NCBI RefSeq assembly: GCF_004345425.1
Contig: NZ_SLVP01000007.1
Location: 186,001-250,000, forward strand
From: Paenibacillus sp. BK033
GTDB lineage: Bacteria > Bacillota > Bacilli > Paenibacillales > Paenibacillaceae
DNA length: 64,000 bases
Direction of reading: 5' to 3'
The notes beneath the pieces are model-generated. The model was not told the origin of the DNA. It saw nothing but the letters and a program-made list of their open reading frames with translations, and ran no database searches. The translations under genes and the position numbers were made by a program. How positions within the stretch are numbered: position 1 is the first letter of the stretch; each line of letters opens with the position of its first letter. This document shows positions 8,940 to 19,900 of the stretch, in pieces.

Positions 8940-10556
8940 TTATAAACCGTTCTTAAACTCTTGCGGCGTCATCCCGTATTGGGTTTTGAACAGCTTAATG
9001 AAATATTGCGGCTTCTGATAGCCGACCTCATGGGCGATTTGACTTATTCTCAAGTCCTTGTGCTTCAACAATTGCACCGCCTTTTCCATTCGCAGCCGGA
9101 GCACGTAGTTGGAGAAATTCTCCCCGGTTTCCTGTTTAAACAGGTTGGATACATAGACCGGATGCAGGTTGACGTGGTCGGCCACCGTTTGAAGGGTGAT
9201 CTCTTTGACATGCTCTTGTATGAACCGGCGGATTCGTTCCATCAGGTCGGTCCGGATGTTATCCGAACGGCTGTCGCTGTAAGCCTTGATTTGAACATAG
9301 CTGCCGAACGCCCATTCCTTTAACGGCTCTACGCTCCAACCGGCATCCATCTTTAGCATCTTATCCAGCTCTCTTCCGAATACCTCGAAGATCCGTTTGC
9401 CTTTCTTGTGCAAATAATAGGAGTAGGCTTGCAGCAAGGTAACGTAGATTTGCAGCCCGTATTCGCGGGCTCCGCTGCCCGCCCCGCCTTCAAGCTCATC
9501 GAATATCCGGTTCAGCTTGCTCTCGAATCCGTTCCATTGCTCCAGGTCCATTAATTCCATAAACGTCTGGGAACGATAAAGCTCCGCGAACGGCTGGGCT
9601 TCGAGAGCCTCTTTTTTTTGCGTCGCGTCGAAAAAGCTTTCGGTCTGGTAGCCGATATAATCGGCATAGATGGATAAAGCCGAGCGGTACATGGGCAGGA
9701 TGTCTTTCGGAAATCCGCCCCAGCTGCTAAGCACAACGGATACCTTCGACTTTAAATAAAGCTTGATTTGATGCTGGGACAGCCTGGCTAAGTCTTCTAT
9801 CATCGCAGAATGGTCTCTTCTTGAATGTTCAATCTCTTTGGGCTGAACGAGAAAAATCAAATAATCATGCGAATCCTTGCAGAAGGTCACATGAAACTTA
9901 TCCGCGAAAACCTCCTCCACGATATTAAACATGGCGTACTCGATCAGCGAGAGGCTGTAGAGATCCGTGCTTGAATAGTCCTCCTCTACTCTCATGCACA
10001 AGAGAATGGCATCCTTTTCGGAGGAAAAGGGAAGTCCGTACAATTGAAGCTTGTCCTGCAAAGCCGATAACGGGTAGCTTTTTCCGGATATCAATTCGAG
10101 CAGGAACATTTCTCTTAACTTGGGCAGGCTTTCTCGAAACCGGTAGGCGAATTTCTGCTGATTGAGCAGCTCGTTTCCTTCCTGCGTAATCCTATCGATA
10201 ATCGCGCGGAGCGTTTGCTCCAATTCCTCGTTCGATACCGGCTTGAGCAGATAATCGCATACCTGCTGCTGAAGCGCCTCTCTCGCATATTGAAATTCGT
10301 CGTAGCCGGTTATAATAACCGCCTTCGTGTTTTTCCATTTCTCGTTAATGCGTGCGATTAATTCAAGTCCGGTCATTCCGTTCATATGAATATCCGTCAC
10401 GACAATATCAACCGAACGGTAATTCAGCAGCTCAAGGGCTTCCTCGCCGGAATAGGCTTTATAGACATTGGAAATTCCCATTTCCCTCCACGGAAGTCCA
10501 ATCGCCAGACTGTCAACCAGGTGCGTATGATCGTCTACGATTAATATTTCGTACAT
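8940..10556 (-). CDS. Response regulator with AraC-type DNA-binding domain (YesN family)
   Basis: 538 residues from ATG 10556, which has AAGGAGGGGGG just upstream; an upstream ATG 14 codons earlier lies inside the kinase gene. Residues 1-120 form a CheY-like receiver with the acidic pair near residues 8-9, phospho-acceptor Asp55 in VTDIHMNG and Lys in LLKPVS. A ~300-residue linker leads to a C-terminal AraC/XylS pair of helix-turn-helix motifs (TLQTVADHVNLHPVYVSNLFK; ISQIAHEVGYQ). It starts 2 bases after the YesM-type kinase stop, its obvious partner. This family activates carbohydrate uptake and degradation genes. Confidence 0.93.
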   Translation of the reverse strand: MYEILIVDDHTHLVDSLAIGLPWREMGISNVYKAYSGEEALELLNYRSVDIVVTDIHMNGMTGLELIARINEKWKNTKAVIITGYDEFQYAREALQQQVCDYLLKPVSNEELEQTLRAIIDRITQEGNELLNQQKFAYRFRESLPKLREMFLLELISGKSYPLSALQDKLQLYGLPFSSEKDAILLCMRVEEDYSSTDLYSLSLIEYAMFNIVEEVFADKFHVTFCKDSHDYLIFLVQPKEIEHSRRDHSAMIEDLARLSQHQIKLYLKSKVSVVLSSWGGFPKDILPMYRSALSIYADYIGYQTESFFDATQKKEALEAQPFAELYRSQTFMELMDLEQWNGFESKLNRIFDELEGGAGSGAREYGLQIYVTLLQAYSYYLHKKGKRIFEVFGRELDKMLKMDAGWSVEPLKEWAFGSYVQIKAYSDSRSDNIRTDLMERIRRFIQEHVKEITLQTVADHVNLHPVYVSNLFKQETGENFSNYVLRLRMEKAVQLLKHKDLRISQIAHEVGYQKPQYFIKLFKTQYGMTPQEFKNGL

Positions 10557-10558
10557 GC

Positions 10559-12268
10559 TTATCCCCCCTCCTTGCCGCTCCAGCTTAATTGCACGCAAAG
10601 TCCTCCTAACTCAGATCTGCGAAGATGCACGCCCGATTCGCCGCCGTACATTAAGCGCAGACGCTGATGAACGTTTTTCAACCCGGATTCTATTTCCTCG
10701 CTGCTCGAATGAATTTTCTTGCGCATGGATTCGATCAAGTCATGATCCCCGCCGGTGCCGTTGTCCTCCACCGCAACATGGTTCATTCCTTCCTCGCTCC
10801 AGCACCTTATGCGGATCATTCCGTATTCCGAGTGATTATTGAATGAATGCAAAATAACGTTCTCCACAAGCGGCTGTACGATTAACCGCGGAACCTCGAG
10901 CTCCTCCATCTGCGGCTCTATGTCGATCTGAAACTCGAAGTCATCCCTTAGCATGCAATGGATTTCCAGATAGAAATGGATCAGGTCCAGCTCCTCTTGG
11001 AGCCGCACCATCTTGCTTCCCGTCTTGGTCGTATACCGGTAATACCTGCTTAGATTCATGGTCATCGAGATAGCCGCTTTATTTTCCTTGAGCTCTATCA
11101 TGCTTTTGATATAAGCAAGCGTGTTGTACAGAAAATGCGGGTTGATCTGCGACTGCAGCTGCTTCAGCGTCGCATCCTTCGACCGGAGCTGTTCCTTGTA
11201 CACGTCCACGATCAGCTCCTCGATCTTGGAGGCCATGGAGTTGAATCTGTCGTACAGGAACCGGTATTCCCCCTTGGGCTTGTCGGTCATCCTGACGGAA
11301 TAAATTCCTTTCTCGATCAGATTCATGTTGCGGATCATCTTCCGGAACGGGATCTGAATATTGCGGTACATCACGAAAGCAAGATAAGCCCCCATAAACA
11401 GAAGCATGCCGCTTATAATGTAAAACATGGTCTGGTTCCGGCTGATCGGCGCCATGATATGGCTGATCGGTACATAGTCGACGAGGTACCAGCCTAGCGA
11501 TTCCAGCTTCTGATAATGAACCTGATACTTCGTCTTGTCGGATTGAAGCAGCATATAGCCGCTTTCCGCAGCAGGATCAATCTCCTTAAGCCGGGGGAGA
11601 AACTCGTCGATTTGTTTGACGTTAACCGAATAATTGTAAATAGGGTCCGCTCCGGGGTGGTACAGGAACGGATCGCCCGAGCCGTTCGCTTTAAATTCCG
11701 ACAGGGCGCTTCGAAGCGCGGATACGCCGAATTTAAGCACAACCCGCATACGCGCCTCGCCGGTCTCCGCCGAGTTCTCGGGATAAGACAAGATCCCCAT
11801 GAAATAATCCTCGTTGGAATCGGGATAATACTGCCAAAAGGTGTCTTGCAGGGGCAGTTCCTTTGGGAGCGCATTCAAGCTGGAATTGCTTTTGATCACG
11901 ATACCGGTTTTGGGATAAAGCACCGCGATCACCGCTTTCCAATCGCCGTAACCGGCAAGCCGATTGATCTCTTCCGAGACGGTTCGATTGACCCGGTATT
12001 TATCGAGCACATCGTCCAGCAAATCGGGATAAGCTAAATTTCGTACGTCCGTGCTTTCGTACAGCATTTTCTTATACGTATCCAGCCGGAAAAACAACTG
12101 GTCCAGCTGGTTGGCGAACGTTTCGATCTGGTATCGCTTCACCTTGATGATTTCGTCGGTCAACACATCCGTGCTTGTTCGATTCGACACGGCGAACAGG
12201 AGCAGGATCGGGATAAGTAATATCAACAATGTCGCGATCAATTTGGTAAATATGTTGAATCGGCTCAT
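10559..12268 (-). CDS. YesM-type sensor histidine kinase
   Basis: 569 residues. A first membrane helix spans about 7-27, an extracellular sensor domain 30-278, a second helix 281-300, then HAMP and the His_kinase domain with His378 in SQINPHFLYNTL. The HATPase part shows RLIVQPLVENVILH and EDNGTGGD. It senses an extracellular signal, probably with the anchored binding protein encoded immediately upstream (gap 36 bases), and phosphorylates the AraC-type regulator downstream. The sensor part has no recognisable ligand pocket. Confidence 0.93.
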   Translation of the reverse strand: MSRFNIFTKLIATLLILLIPILLLFAVSNRTSTDVLTDEIIKVKRYQIETFANQLDQLFFRLDTYKKMLYESTDVRNLAYPDLLDDVLDKYRVNRTVSEEINRLAGYGDWKAVIAVLYPKTGIVIKSNSSLNALPKELPLQDTFWQYYPDSNEDYFMGILSYPENSAETGEARMRVVLKFGVSALRSALSEFKANGSGDPFLYHPGADPIYNYSVNVKQIDEFLPRLKEIDPAAESGYMLLQSDKTKYQVHYQKLESLGWYLVDYVPISHIMAPISRNQTMFYIISGMLLFMGAYLAFVMYRNIQIPFRKMIRNMNLIEKGIYSVRMTDKPKGEYRFLYDRFNSMASKIEELIVDVYKEQLRSKDATLKQLQSQINPHFLYNTLAYIKSMIELKENKAAISMTMNLSRYYRYTTKTGSKMVRLQEELDLIHFYLEIHCMLRDDFEFQIDIEPQMEELEVPRLIVQPLVENVILHSFNNHSEYGMIRIRCWSEEGMNHVAVEDNGTGGDHDLIESMRKKIHSSSEEIESGLKNVHQRLRLMYGGESGVHLRRSELGGLCVQLSWSGKEGG

Positions 12269-12304
12269 GACTGATCGTCCTCTCAGCTTCTGGCTCTCCC
12301 TCGT

Positions 12305-13825
12305 TTAATGCTGGCGTTGGAATTCGGAGAACTGCTTTTTCAACTCGGCGAAAACAATGTCAAAGCCCGCTTTCTTGAGGGCTGCAAGGGCATCTTCGTA
12401 ATATTGATCGTAACTGGCTATCCCGAAGTTGATAGGCTCGAATTTTTCTTTATAGACCGCCATCACTTGCGCGATTTCGTTCTTAACGGGAGCTTCGTTG
12501 AAATGAAATCCGGATAGCTTGGAAATGCGGGAATTCTCGTCGTTCGCAAGCATATCCTCGATCACATCATCCTCTACGCTGGCTGGCGCGATGAAATAGT
12601 CCTTGTTCCGCCACATCCATTCGTACATCAGCTGATCATTGGTCAATTGCTTGATTTTACCGTTTTCCAGCACATAATCCTTTCCTTCAACCCCGTAAAT
12701 AATAAAATTGTAATTTGCCTTGCTCTGCAAAATCCAATTCATAAACATCATGGCGCGTTCCGGATTTTTCGAAGCGGAGGTGATCATAAAGGCTTCATTG
12801 CTTGGCGTCGTAATATACTTTGGCTTCTCTTTCGCAAGATAGTACTCGCGGAGCCTTGCTTTTGGATCGGCATTCCGCGCCGTTTGCAGATTTTCCATTG
12901 CCCGGGAAACGGCGCCTACGCGGAAAAGAAGCTTACCCGCATTCTCCTGATCGATTTTCGCTGCCGGATTTCCCACAAGGTTCAGGTCAATAATCCCCTT
13001 GTTCACCCAGGACTCGCGTAATTGAGCTACTTTCTTATATAGATCGGATTCCACGTAACTGAGCAGCTCTCCCGTATCCTCATCCACCATAAATAGCATT
13101 CTTTCGTCCAAGGAAGAGTAGTTCCGGTCCGTCAATTCGCGCCACAACAATTCATGCCCGCGGTCGGTTTCCAAATAGCCGTAGTAGCTTGGGTCTATCG
13201 CGTGCATGCTTTGATAGAATCGTTCCAGGTCCGCTATCGACTTAATGTCCGTCATGCCGACCTTCTCCAGCAAGTCCTGGCGGACCATGACGGAGGAGAA
13301 TTTCCCGGCGGATGTAAAAGCCTGAGACGGTATCGCCCAAAGCTTCCCGTCGATCCGGTTCTGCTTGAAGTTGTCTTCGGGTATATGTTTAATGAGATCC
13401 TGTCCATATTGGCCAAGCAGCTCGTCTAACGGCTGAATATAGCCTTTGCTGTAATAAACGGAAACGAATGGCGCGCCATACCAGAACAAGTCGTAATCTT
13501 CTCCGGTTGATAGGGCCAGCTCCAGCTTCTGCTGGTAATTGGACCATGGAATATAAGTCAATTCCAGATTCATGTTCAGATCCTTCTTGAGACGGTCGTT
13601 CAGTTCATTCTCGACAAAATCGCCCATGCGGGACGACTGGTCCCCGGGCATAATCACTTTGAGCGTGACAAACGTCTCCGGTACGCCTTTTTCCGTATTA
13701 TCCGCCGCATCGGAATGATGGGCTCCTGGCGATTTCGATGATCCCGGGTTAATATACTGGCTGAATAAAGCGAATACGAGAGAGAAGAAAAGTATCGCAA
13801 CGGTACCGATCACGGCAGGCTTCAT
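12305..13825 (-). CDS. Family 1-type extracellular solute-binding protein without lipobox
   Basis: About 506 residues from ATG 13825, chosen because AAGGGGAAG lies upstream; an ATG at 13849 is possible but lacks a clear site. After an N-terminal hydrophobic helix (VIGTVAILFFSLVFALFS) comes a normal binding-protein fold with YIPWSNYQQKLELALSTGEDYDLFWYG. There is no Cys after the helix, so it should stay anchored by an uncleaved helix or be released, unlike the lipoprotein at 22267. Position directly before a YesM-type kinase and AraC-type regulator suggests it hands a sugar signal to the kinase rather than feeding transport. Confidence 0.85.
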   Translation of the reverse strand: MKPAVIGTVAILFFSLVFALFSQYINPGSSKSPGAHHSDAADNTEKGVPETFVTLKVIMPGDQSSRMGDFVENELNDRLKKDLNMNLELTYIPWSNYQQKLELALSTGEDYDLFWYGAPFVSVYYSKGYIQPLDELLGQYGQDLIKHIPEDNFKQNRIDGKLWAIPSQAFTSAGKFSSVMVRQDLLEKVGMTDIKSIADLERFYQSMHAIDPSYYGYLETDRGHELLWRELTDRNYSSLDERMLFMVDEDTGELLSYVESDLYKKVAQLRESWVNKGIIDLNLVGNPAAKIDQENAGKLLFRVGAVSRAMENLQTARNADPKARLREYYLAKEKPKYITTPSNEAFMITSASKNPERAMMFMNWILQSKANYNFIIYGVEGKDYVLENGKIKQLTNDQLMYEWMWRNKDYFIAPASVEDDVIEDMLANDENSRISKLSGFHFNEAPVKNEIAQVMAVYKEKFEPINFGIASYDQYYEDALAALKKAGFDIVFAELKKQFSEFQRQH

Positions 13826-13909
13826 CTTGTAACGCTTCCCCTTCACCATAAAGTCTCAATGCTAGTCTACACGAATTCCGGTAACGTGAATATGCTGCCG
13901 TCATAGAAC

Positions 13910-13942
13910 GGGAGCACATGAGCGCTACCGTCATGTGCTCCC
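13910..13942 (-). terminator. Hairpin after the SLH protein gene
   Basis: Perfect 12-bp inverted repeat GGGAGCACATGA / TCATGTGCTCCC with a 9-base loop, 16 bases beyond the stop of the 2127-residue gene. The trailing T-run on the minus strand is poor, so it may also act as a partial terminator or mRNA end stabiliser. Confidence 0.6.
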
Positions 13943-13957
13943 TTATTCATCTGCTTT

Positions 13958-16900
13958 TTAATTCATAAACCGGACGAATTGCAAGAACCGTTTGATCATC
14001 ACGACAGCTTCCGCCCGGGTTGCATTCGCTGCCGGATTTATTGTCGCCATGGACTTCCCTCTTATGATTTGAGCGGTTAGCAATTCGGCGATCGAAGCTT
14101 TAGCCCATGAGCTAACGGAAGCTTGATCCTTATAGCTGCCAAGAGCATTATCATTCACTTGAACCGGTTTGTTCACGTAATCCAGAGCGCTGGCTATCAT
14201 AACCGCCATTTGTTCGCGGGTGATTCGTTCGTTTGGTTTAAACGAACCATCCGTATAGCCGTTAATGATGCCCGCATCAACCGCCGTTGCGATCGCATCC
14301 GCGAACCAGTCTCCTTTGGCTACGTCGCTAAAGGAAGCGGCCGTATCCGCGGAGCTAAGACCAAGGGAGCGAACAAGCAAGGCCGTGAACTCCGCGCGGG
14401 TAATCGCTTTATCCGGCGAGAAGCGGTCAGGCGCAGTACCGTTAATGATTCGTTTCGAGGCTAGCAATTCGATTTCCGATCTAGCCCAGTGGCCTTGAAG
14501 GTCGGCGAACGTTCTGCTGCCCGAATCCGAAACGACCGCATAAATGCTGTTCCCGTTTCGTTTGATCACAACTTCTTTATTGCCTTCGTTATCTTGAAGG
14601 ACCGACGGAACGAAACGGAATGTCGAGGTTTCCGGGTTGAACAGAAGTGCCGTCGTGTGCGCTGGATCAATGGTCCCCGGCACAATAACCGTTCTCTCCA
14701 CATAGGTGCTGCCGAAGCTGGTTATTTCGATCGACTGTCCGTTTGCTTGAGCATAGATTTTGTAATCCCATGCAGGAGCCAGCAAGGTTAACCCTTCTTT
14801 TCTTGCTTGTTCGGCCAACGCATCCGCCGTGCTTCCTGCAACTTTGTCAATGACAACGCTCAGGGTCATATTCTCAGCGCTCGCGCCAAGCTTTTGCGCA
14901 ACAGCAGCCAAGCCTAATGCTTTGACGGGGAGCTTATAGCTTCCAAAATCCGTCTGGATAAGGATAACCGCATCCGACAGGTCATTCCCTGCATTCACTA
15001 ATGCAGATGAAGGAATATTCACCTTTACGCTTCCGCCGTTGTTATTCAATTCGATAATGACGGAATTCGATTTCACGGCAGCCGCATGTTCGCGAAGAGC
15101 TTGGAAGGCATCATGAAGCTTCTTCGCATTAACGGTAGCCGTCGTTTCGCTTACGCCGCTCTCATTCGTTGAACGGATAACGGTTACGGCATCTTGCCCC
15201 AGCTTGATTCCTTTATCCGTTACTTCCGGCCCTGGCTGCGTAGATGAGCCGCCAGAGGACGGGTTCGAGCTTGAATCACCGGACGCAACCGTCACCTGGA
15301 ATCGCTTCTCCAGATTGCCGTCAGTAGATTTAGCGGTAATGACGGTGCTGCCGATTCCAACAGCTTTGACCAAGCCATCAGCGGATACGTAGGCGACTTT
15401 ATTATTGGCTGAAGACCATACGACTCTTTTATTGCCCGCTTCCGCCGGCACGACCGTAACGCTAATCTGAGCGCTGGAGGCAGGAGTCAATTGAAGCCGG
15501 CTTGGCGTATTCGCCGTTAAGCCCGTCACTCTGACCGGAGCCTCGACCGTGCTATTCGATACGTCTACGCTGCCTAGCTCCAGCCATCCGTCGCTATTTT
15601 GCTCCGCGTTAGCGAAGCGGAACTTCTTGGCGTCTGCGTTGATCGCTTCCAACGGATTCACGTAACGCATCAGAATTTGATAGCTTCCGTTGCTTAGAGC
15701 CGGATTGCTGGTCGATTCGAACAGCTTATTGTTATCGAATCCATTCGTATTAGGAAGCAGGTCTTTCAAATCCCAACCCGGTTCCCATATTTTTACGATG
15801 CCATTGTCCGATTTGGCCGCAAGCTCTACCTTCCAGTCATAGTAGAACGGCGCTACTCCTCTGTTTTCAAGCTCTACTCCCACTTTCAGATTTCCGTCGG
15901 ATGCGTCTAGATAAGTGGCGGGCACGTAATAGTCATAGCCCAATCTGCGCGAGCCTTCGGCGGCTCTTGCAAGCGGTTCGGATTCCAGCGGAGTTTGGAA
16001 AACGCCCTGCGTAATTAACCAGGAGGCATGGGTTAGGTTTAGACTGGTGTAGTAATCCTCGCCCTGCGCTCCCTCGATTGGCGCCGACGGTTCATTGTAA
16101 ACCGGCGGATCGTTGTTCCACATCTTCAGCTGGATTTCCGGTCTCATCTCTCCGCCCATGCTGTTCGATTTCCAGAAGTCCGTCACTCCGGCGTCGTTGA
16201 CTCTCCCCCAGAAATGCCAGCCCTGTCCTCCCAGACTTGGCGGCAGCGTCTGGAAAGCAAAGGAATCGTCGTGATAGCCGACATCGAAGTTTTTGGTCTT
16301 CAGCGTGCTGTTGTCCATCGGATACCGCAATACGAGCTGCGTCTCGTTAAACGCATTGTCCATATCGGTAAGAACCCGCTTCAGGTTGGCGTCCGTCGGC
16401 ATTAGATTCGGTGATTTGATATTCCCGTCGTAAGGATACGTATGCCACTCCCCCCAGAAGCCGATCAAGCCAATGGTCAGGAAACCGATACGGGGATCGC
16501 CGTCATAACGGGCTCCCAGCGCTTCAATGAAATTGTCCAGGGCTCCCATTAAATGCTCATCATTGTAATTAGGCGCTAGACTGGCAGCGTCTTTACCGTT
16601 GTTGTATTCCGAGTAAGCATAAGTCTCCAGCCCTTCATCCAGAAGGAATTGCGGGATGCCGGACGGCTTGTTCGGATAGTCCAAATAGACTCGGAATACG
16701 GCCTGATTGCCTCTGGATGCGACGGCTTCAAGCCGTTTGTCCAGCTCCGTCCAATTAAAATCATTCAGGTTATTCATCAGCTTATTAAGCGGCAAGTAGA
16801 AGAACTCCATGCTGTAAGGCAGCTGTGTCCCCCGGTCTCTCCAATCATCGCCTTCGGTAAAATAAGACTCCTCCGATGCGTCGTAGAAAGGAAGGAGGCC

Positions 16901-19900
16901 CTTAAGCGGATTATCTACGGGCGCATTTTGATACGTCAGCTCTTCCGTTCCGGCTTTTGTTGCCCAAGCAGGCGGCGCCGGGTGGTCAACGGGATCCGTC
17001 GTTGGTCCTCCTCCCGATCCGCCGGTTCTGCCAGCTAACGCATAGAGGGCAATCCGGTCGATGCTGAGAACATTGTCGGCTTGATTTTTCGGGCCAAAGC
17101 CGAATTGAATTTGCAGAACCTTGCTTGCGTCGAACTCAGCGTCGCAGGCATCGCAGCCTTGCCATGCGGATTGCGCGAATGAGCTCCAAGGAATTCTGAC
17201 CATTCCTTTGTAACCGGCGGCAATGGATAGGGCTCCCCCGCCAAGAGTGACTGCCTCCCAGCCATCAGCCGATTGATAGAATTGTACGGTTCCCCCTTCT
17301 TTCAAGGAAAACTCGCCTTTTGGCGCATCCGTAACAAGCGAGAGATTCAAATCCATATTTTTATTCGTTGGCGACTGGTTATGGACCCAGAAGGTGAGTC
17401 CGTCAAAGGCGGACCAATCCGAATCCGTTCCGCTAAAGGCCACGCGTTTGATATTTACCCAATCGGATGCCGATTTGCCCGGAGGCGGAGACACGGAAAA
17501 TTTCATCGCTTGATTGCCATTCGACACATTCGCCCGGTCAATCGCGCGAATCGTTGAAGGTTCTCCGGATTCCCAGTCGATCCGCCAAGTGTTCTGCAAA
17601 GCGGCATCGTCCGCGTACGATTCGAAATCGTCCAATATCTTATCCGCCCGATAGAGTGTAATGTCATCAATCGTAATAACGTTATGAGGATATCCCGAAG
17701 GCGGGTATCCGAACTGAAGACCGGTTACCTCGCTTGGATCAAGCACCGCCGAGCATTCCGGCTGAACGCCGCCGCACTGCCATGCGGATTGAACGAATTG
17801 ATCCCAAGCGAGCTTTACAATACCGTTGAAGCCTGCGGGAATACGAAGCGAACCGCCATTAAATGCCGCAGGCTGCATGCTCCCGTCTGCCGCAATCGTT
17901 AAGGCATGGCCGCCTTCCTTCAATCCGAACTCGCCTTTGGCCGCAGGCGTCTGAAGCGCGACATTCAAGCTGAAATCCTTATTATCGCTAGTTGTATTGT
18001 CCACCCAGAAGCTTACCCCGTCATACTTCGACCAATCCCTCTTGTCCGAAGGAATGGAATAAAGAATATTCGTCCATTCGGAATCCGCGATAGCGGTCGA
18101 CAGCCGGAGGCCCTTGCTTCCGCTCGACTGACCTAACGATCTTATAACGGAGCCCGGTTTGTCGGACCACGCTTCCGTCCATGCTTGCCCAAGCGCAGAG
18201 TCAGTGGCATAAGACTCGAAATCCTCGATAAGTCCCGGTTTGTCGGTACCGGATCCAGGATCCGTACCCGGGTCCGTATCTGAATCTACCTTATCCGTAA
18301 AATAGATTTCATCGAGATAGATAGTTCCCGTAGTGCCCCAAGCAGCTTGCGAGACCGCAATGCTCCAAATCGTTTGCGACAGATCTACTCCTTGATCAGG
18401 CAAATCGATAACGAAGTCTTTATAGCTTGTCGTAACCGTATCGCCGCTCAATTGACCCAGTGTCTTCGTTACGCCGCCAATGCTGATATTGACCTGATTC
18501 TCTTCGCCTCCGGCGGCTCCTTTCGCCCGAATGACCAGCTTCCTCGTATCTGCGAGATTTCGGCCGATATTGGTTTCCATCCGCGACATATTCTGATATT
18601 GCAGCACTAATGCGCCGTCTTCCACAATACCGGCGCCGTTCCCATTGGCAAAACCGCTTGATCCGGTCCATTGGTTCAGATCATTTTGCGTGTTTCCGGA
18701 CCAGGCCGGCGTTCCGTCGTAATCATCGACGAGCAGGCGTTTTGGAGGTGCCGGCGGCGATGTTGGAGGCTCCGAACAAGGCGAGGCGCAATCCCCTATC
18801 CGGACTGGCCCCAAATTCAACCAGCCCTCCTTGTCTTGATCGGTATTTGCGAATCCTACTTTTTTCGCCTTACTGCTAATCGCCTCTAACGGATTTACAA
18901 CCCTCATAACTAAATAGTAGTAACCGTCATTTAGCCCCGGAGCGGCAATTGTCGTATCGAAATAATAAGGCTCGCCGAACGGAACATATTTCGGATCGCC
19001 GGCTACATTCCATTCCGGATACGTTCTGATCTCCGAAGGCATAACCTTCGTCAAATCCCAGGCTGTATCCCACTCTTTCACGAGTTTTCCCGATGCATTC
19101 TTGACTCCCAGCTCTACCTTCCAAGGATAAGCGAAAGGAGCAACGCCATTGTTCTGAATGGTGACGCCAACCTTAAGCGGGTCGCCTTGAGCAGCATCAT
19201 TATAGTAAGCGCTCTTTACATTCAGATCGTAGCCCATCTTTCTCACGCCGGCGGCAACGGCAGCATCATTAGCGTTATAGCTGCTGATACCGCCTTGGTT
19301 AATCATCCACGTCGCATGAGTCAGCTCGATATCGTCCATGGCATGATCAACGTTAGTCCCGCCGCTGAACAGCTGGCTCTGAATTTCCGGGCGTACTTCC
19401 CCGCCAACCGATTCCGTTATCCATTTATTTTCCGCACCGGCTTCCAGCATCTTGGTCAGGAACGAATAATAGGCTCCGCCCATACTCTCGGGCTGCGTTA
19501 CGCTTTGCAGCGGATCGCCCTCCTTATAACCGAAGGAGTCGTCATGGTAGCCTATATGGTGCTCCGATGCGCCAGGCAAACCGGGATACCGGACCTCAAG
19601 CTTCGTGTAATCGAAGGCTGCATCGTAGGCGGTAAAAAGCTCTTCGATGGTAGCGGCGTTAGGCATATAGTTCGGCAGTCCGTCCGCCGTATCCTCATCG
19701 TAAGGGTAAGTATGCCACTCCCCCCATAAACCAACGAGGCCCATATGAATAAAGCCGATACGCGGATCCCCATCATACTTTGCGCCGAAAGCTTTAATGA
19801 AGTTCGTCAAATACGTGACCATTAAAGGGTCGTCGTAATCCGGCTCGTCTTGGTCAAAGGTATCGTTATGGCGCATGGCAACGCCGCTGTCATGAATAAA

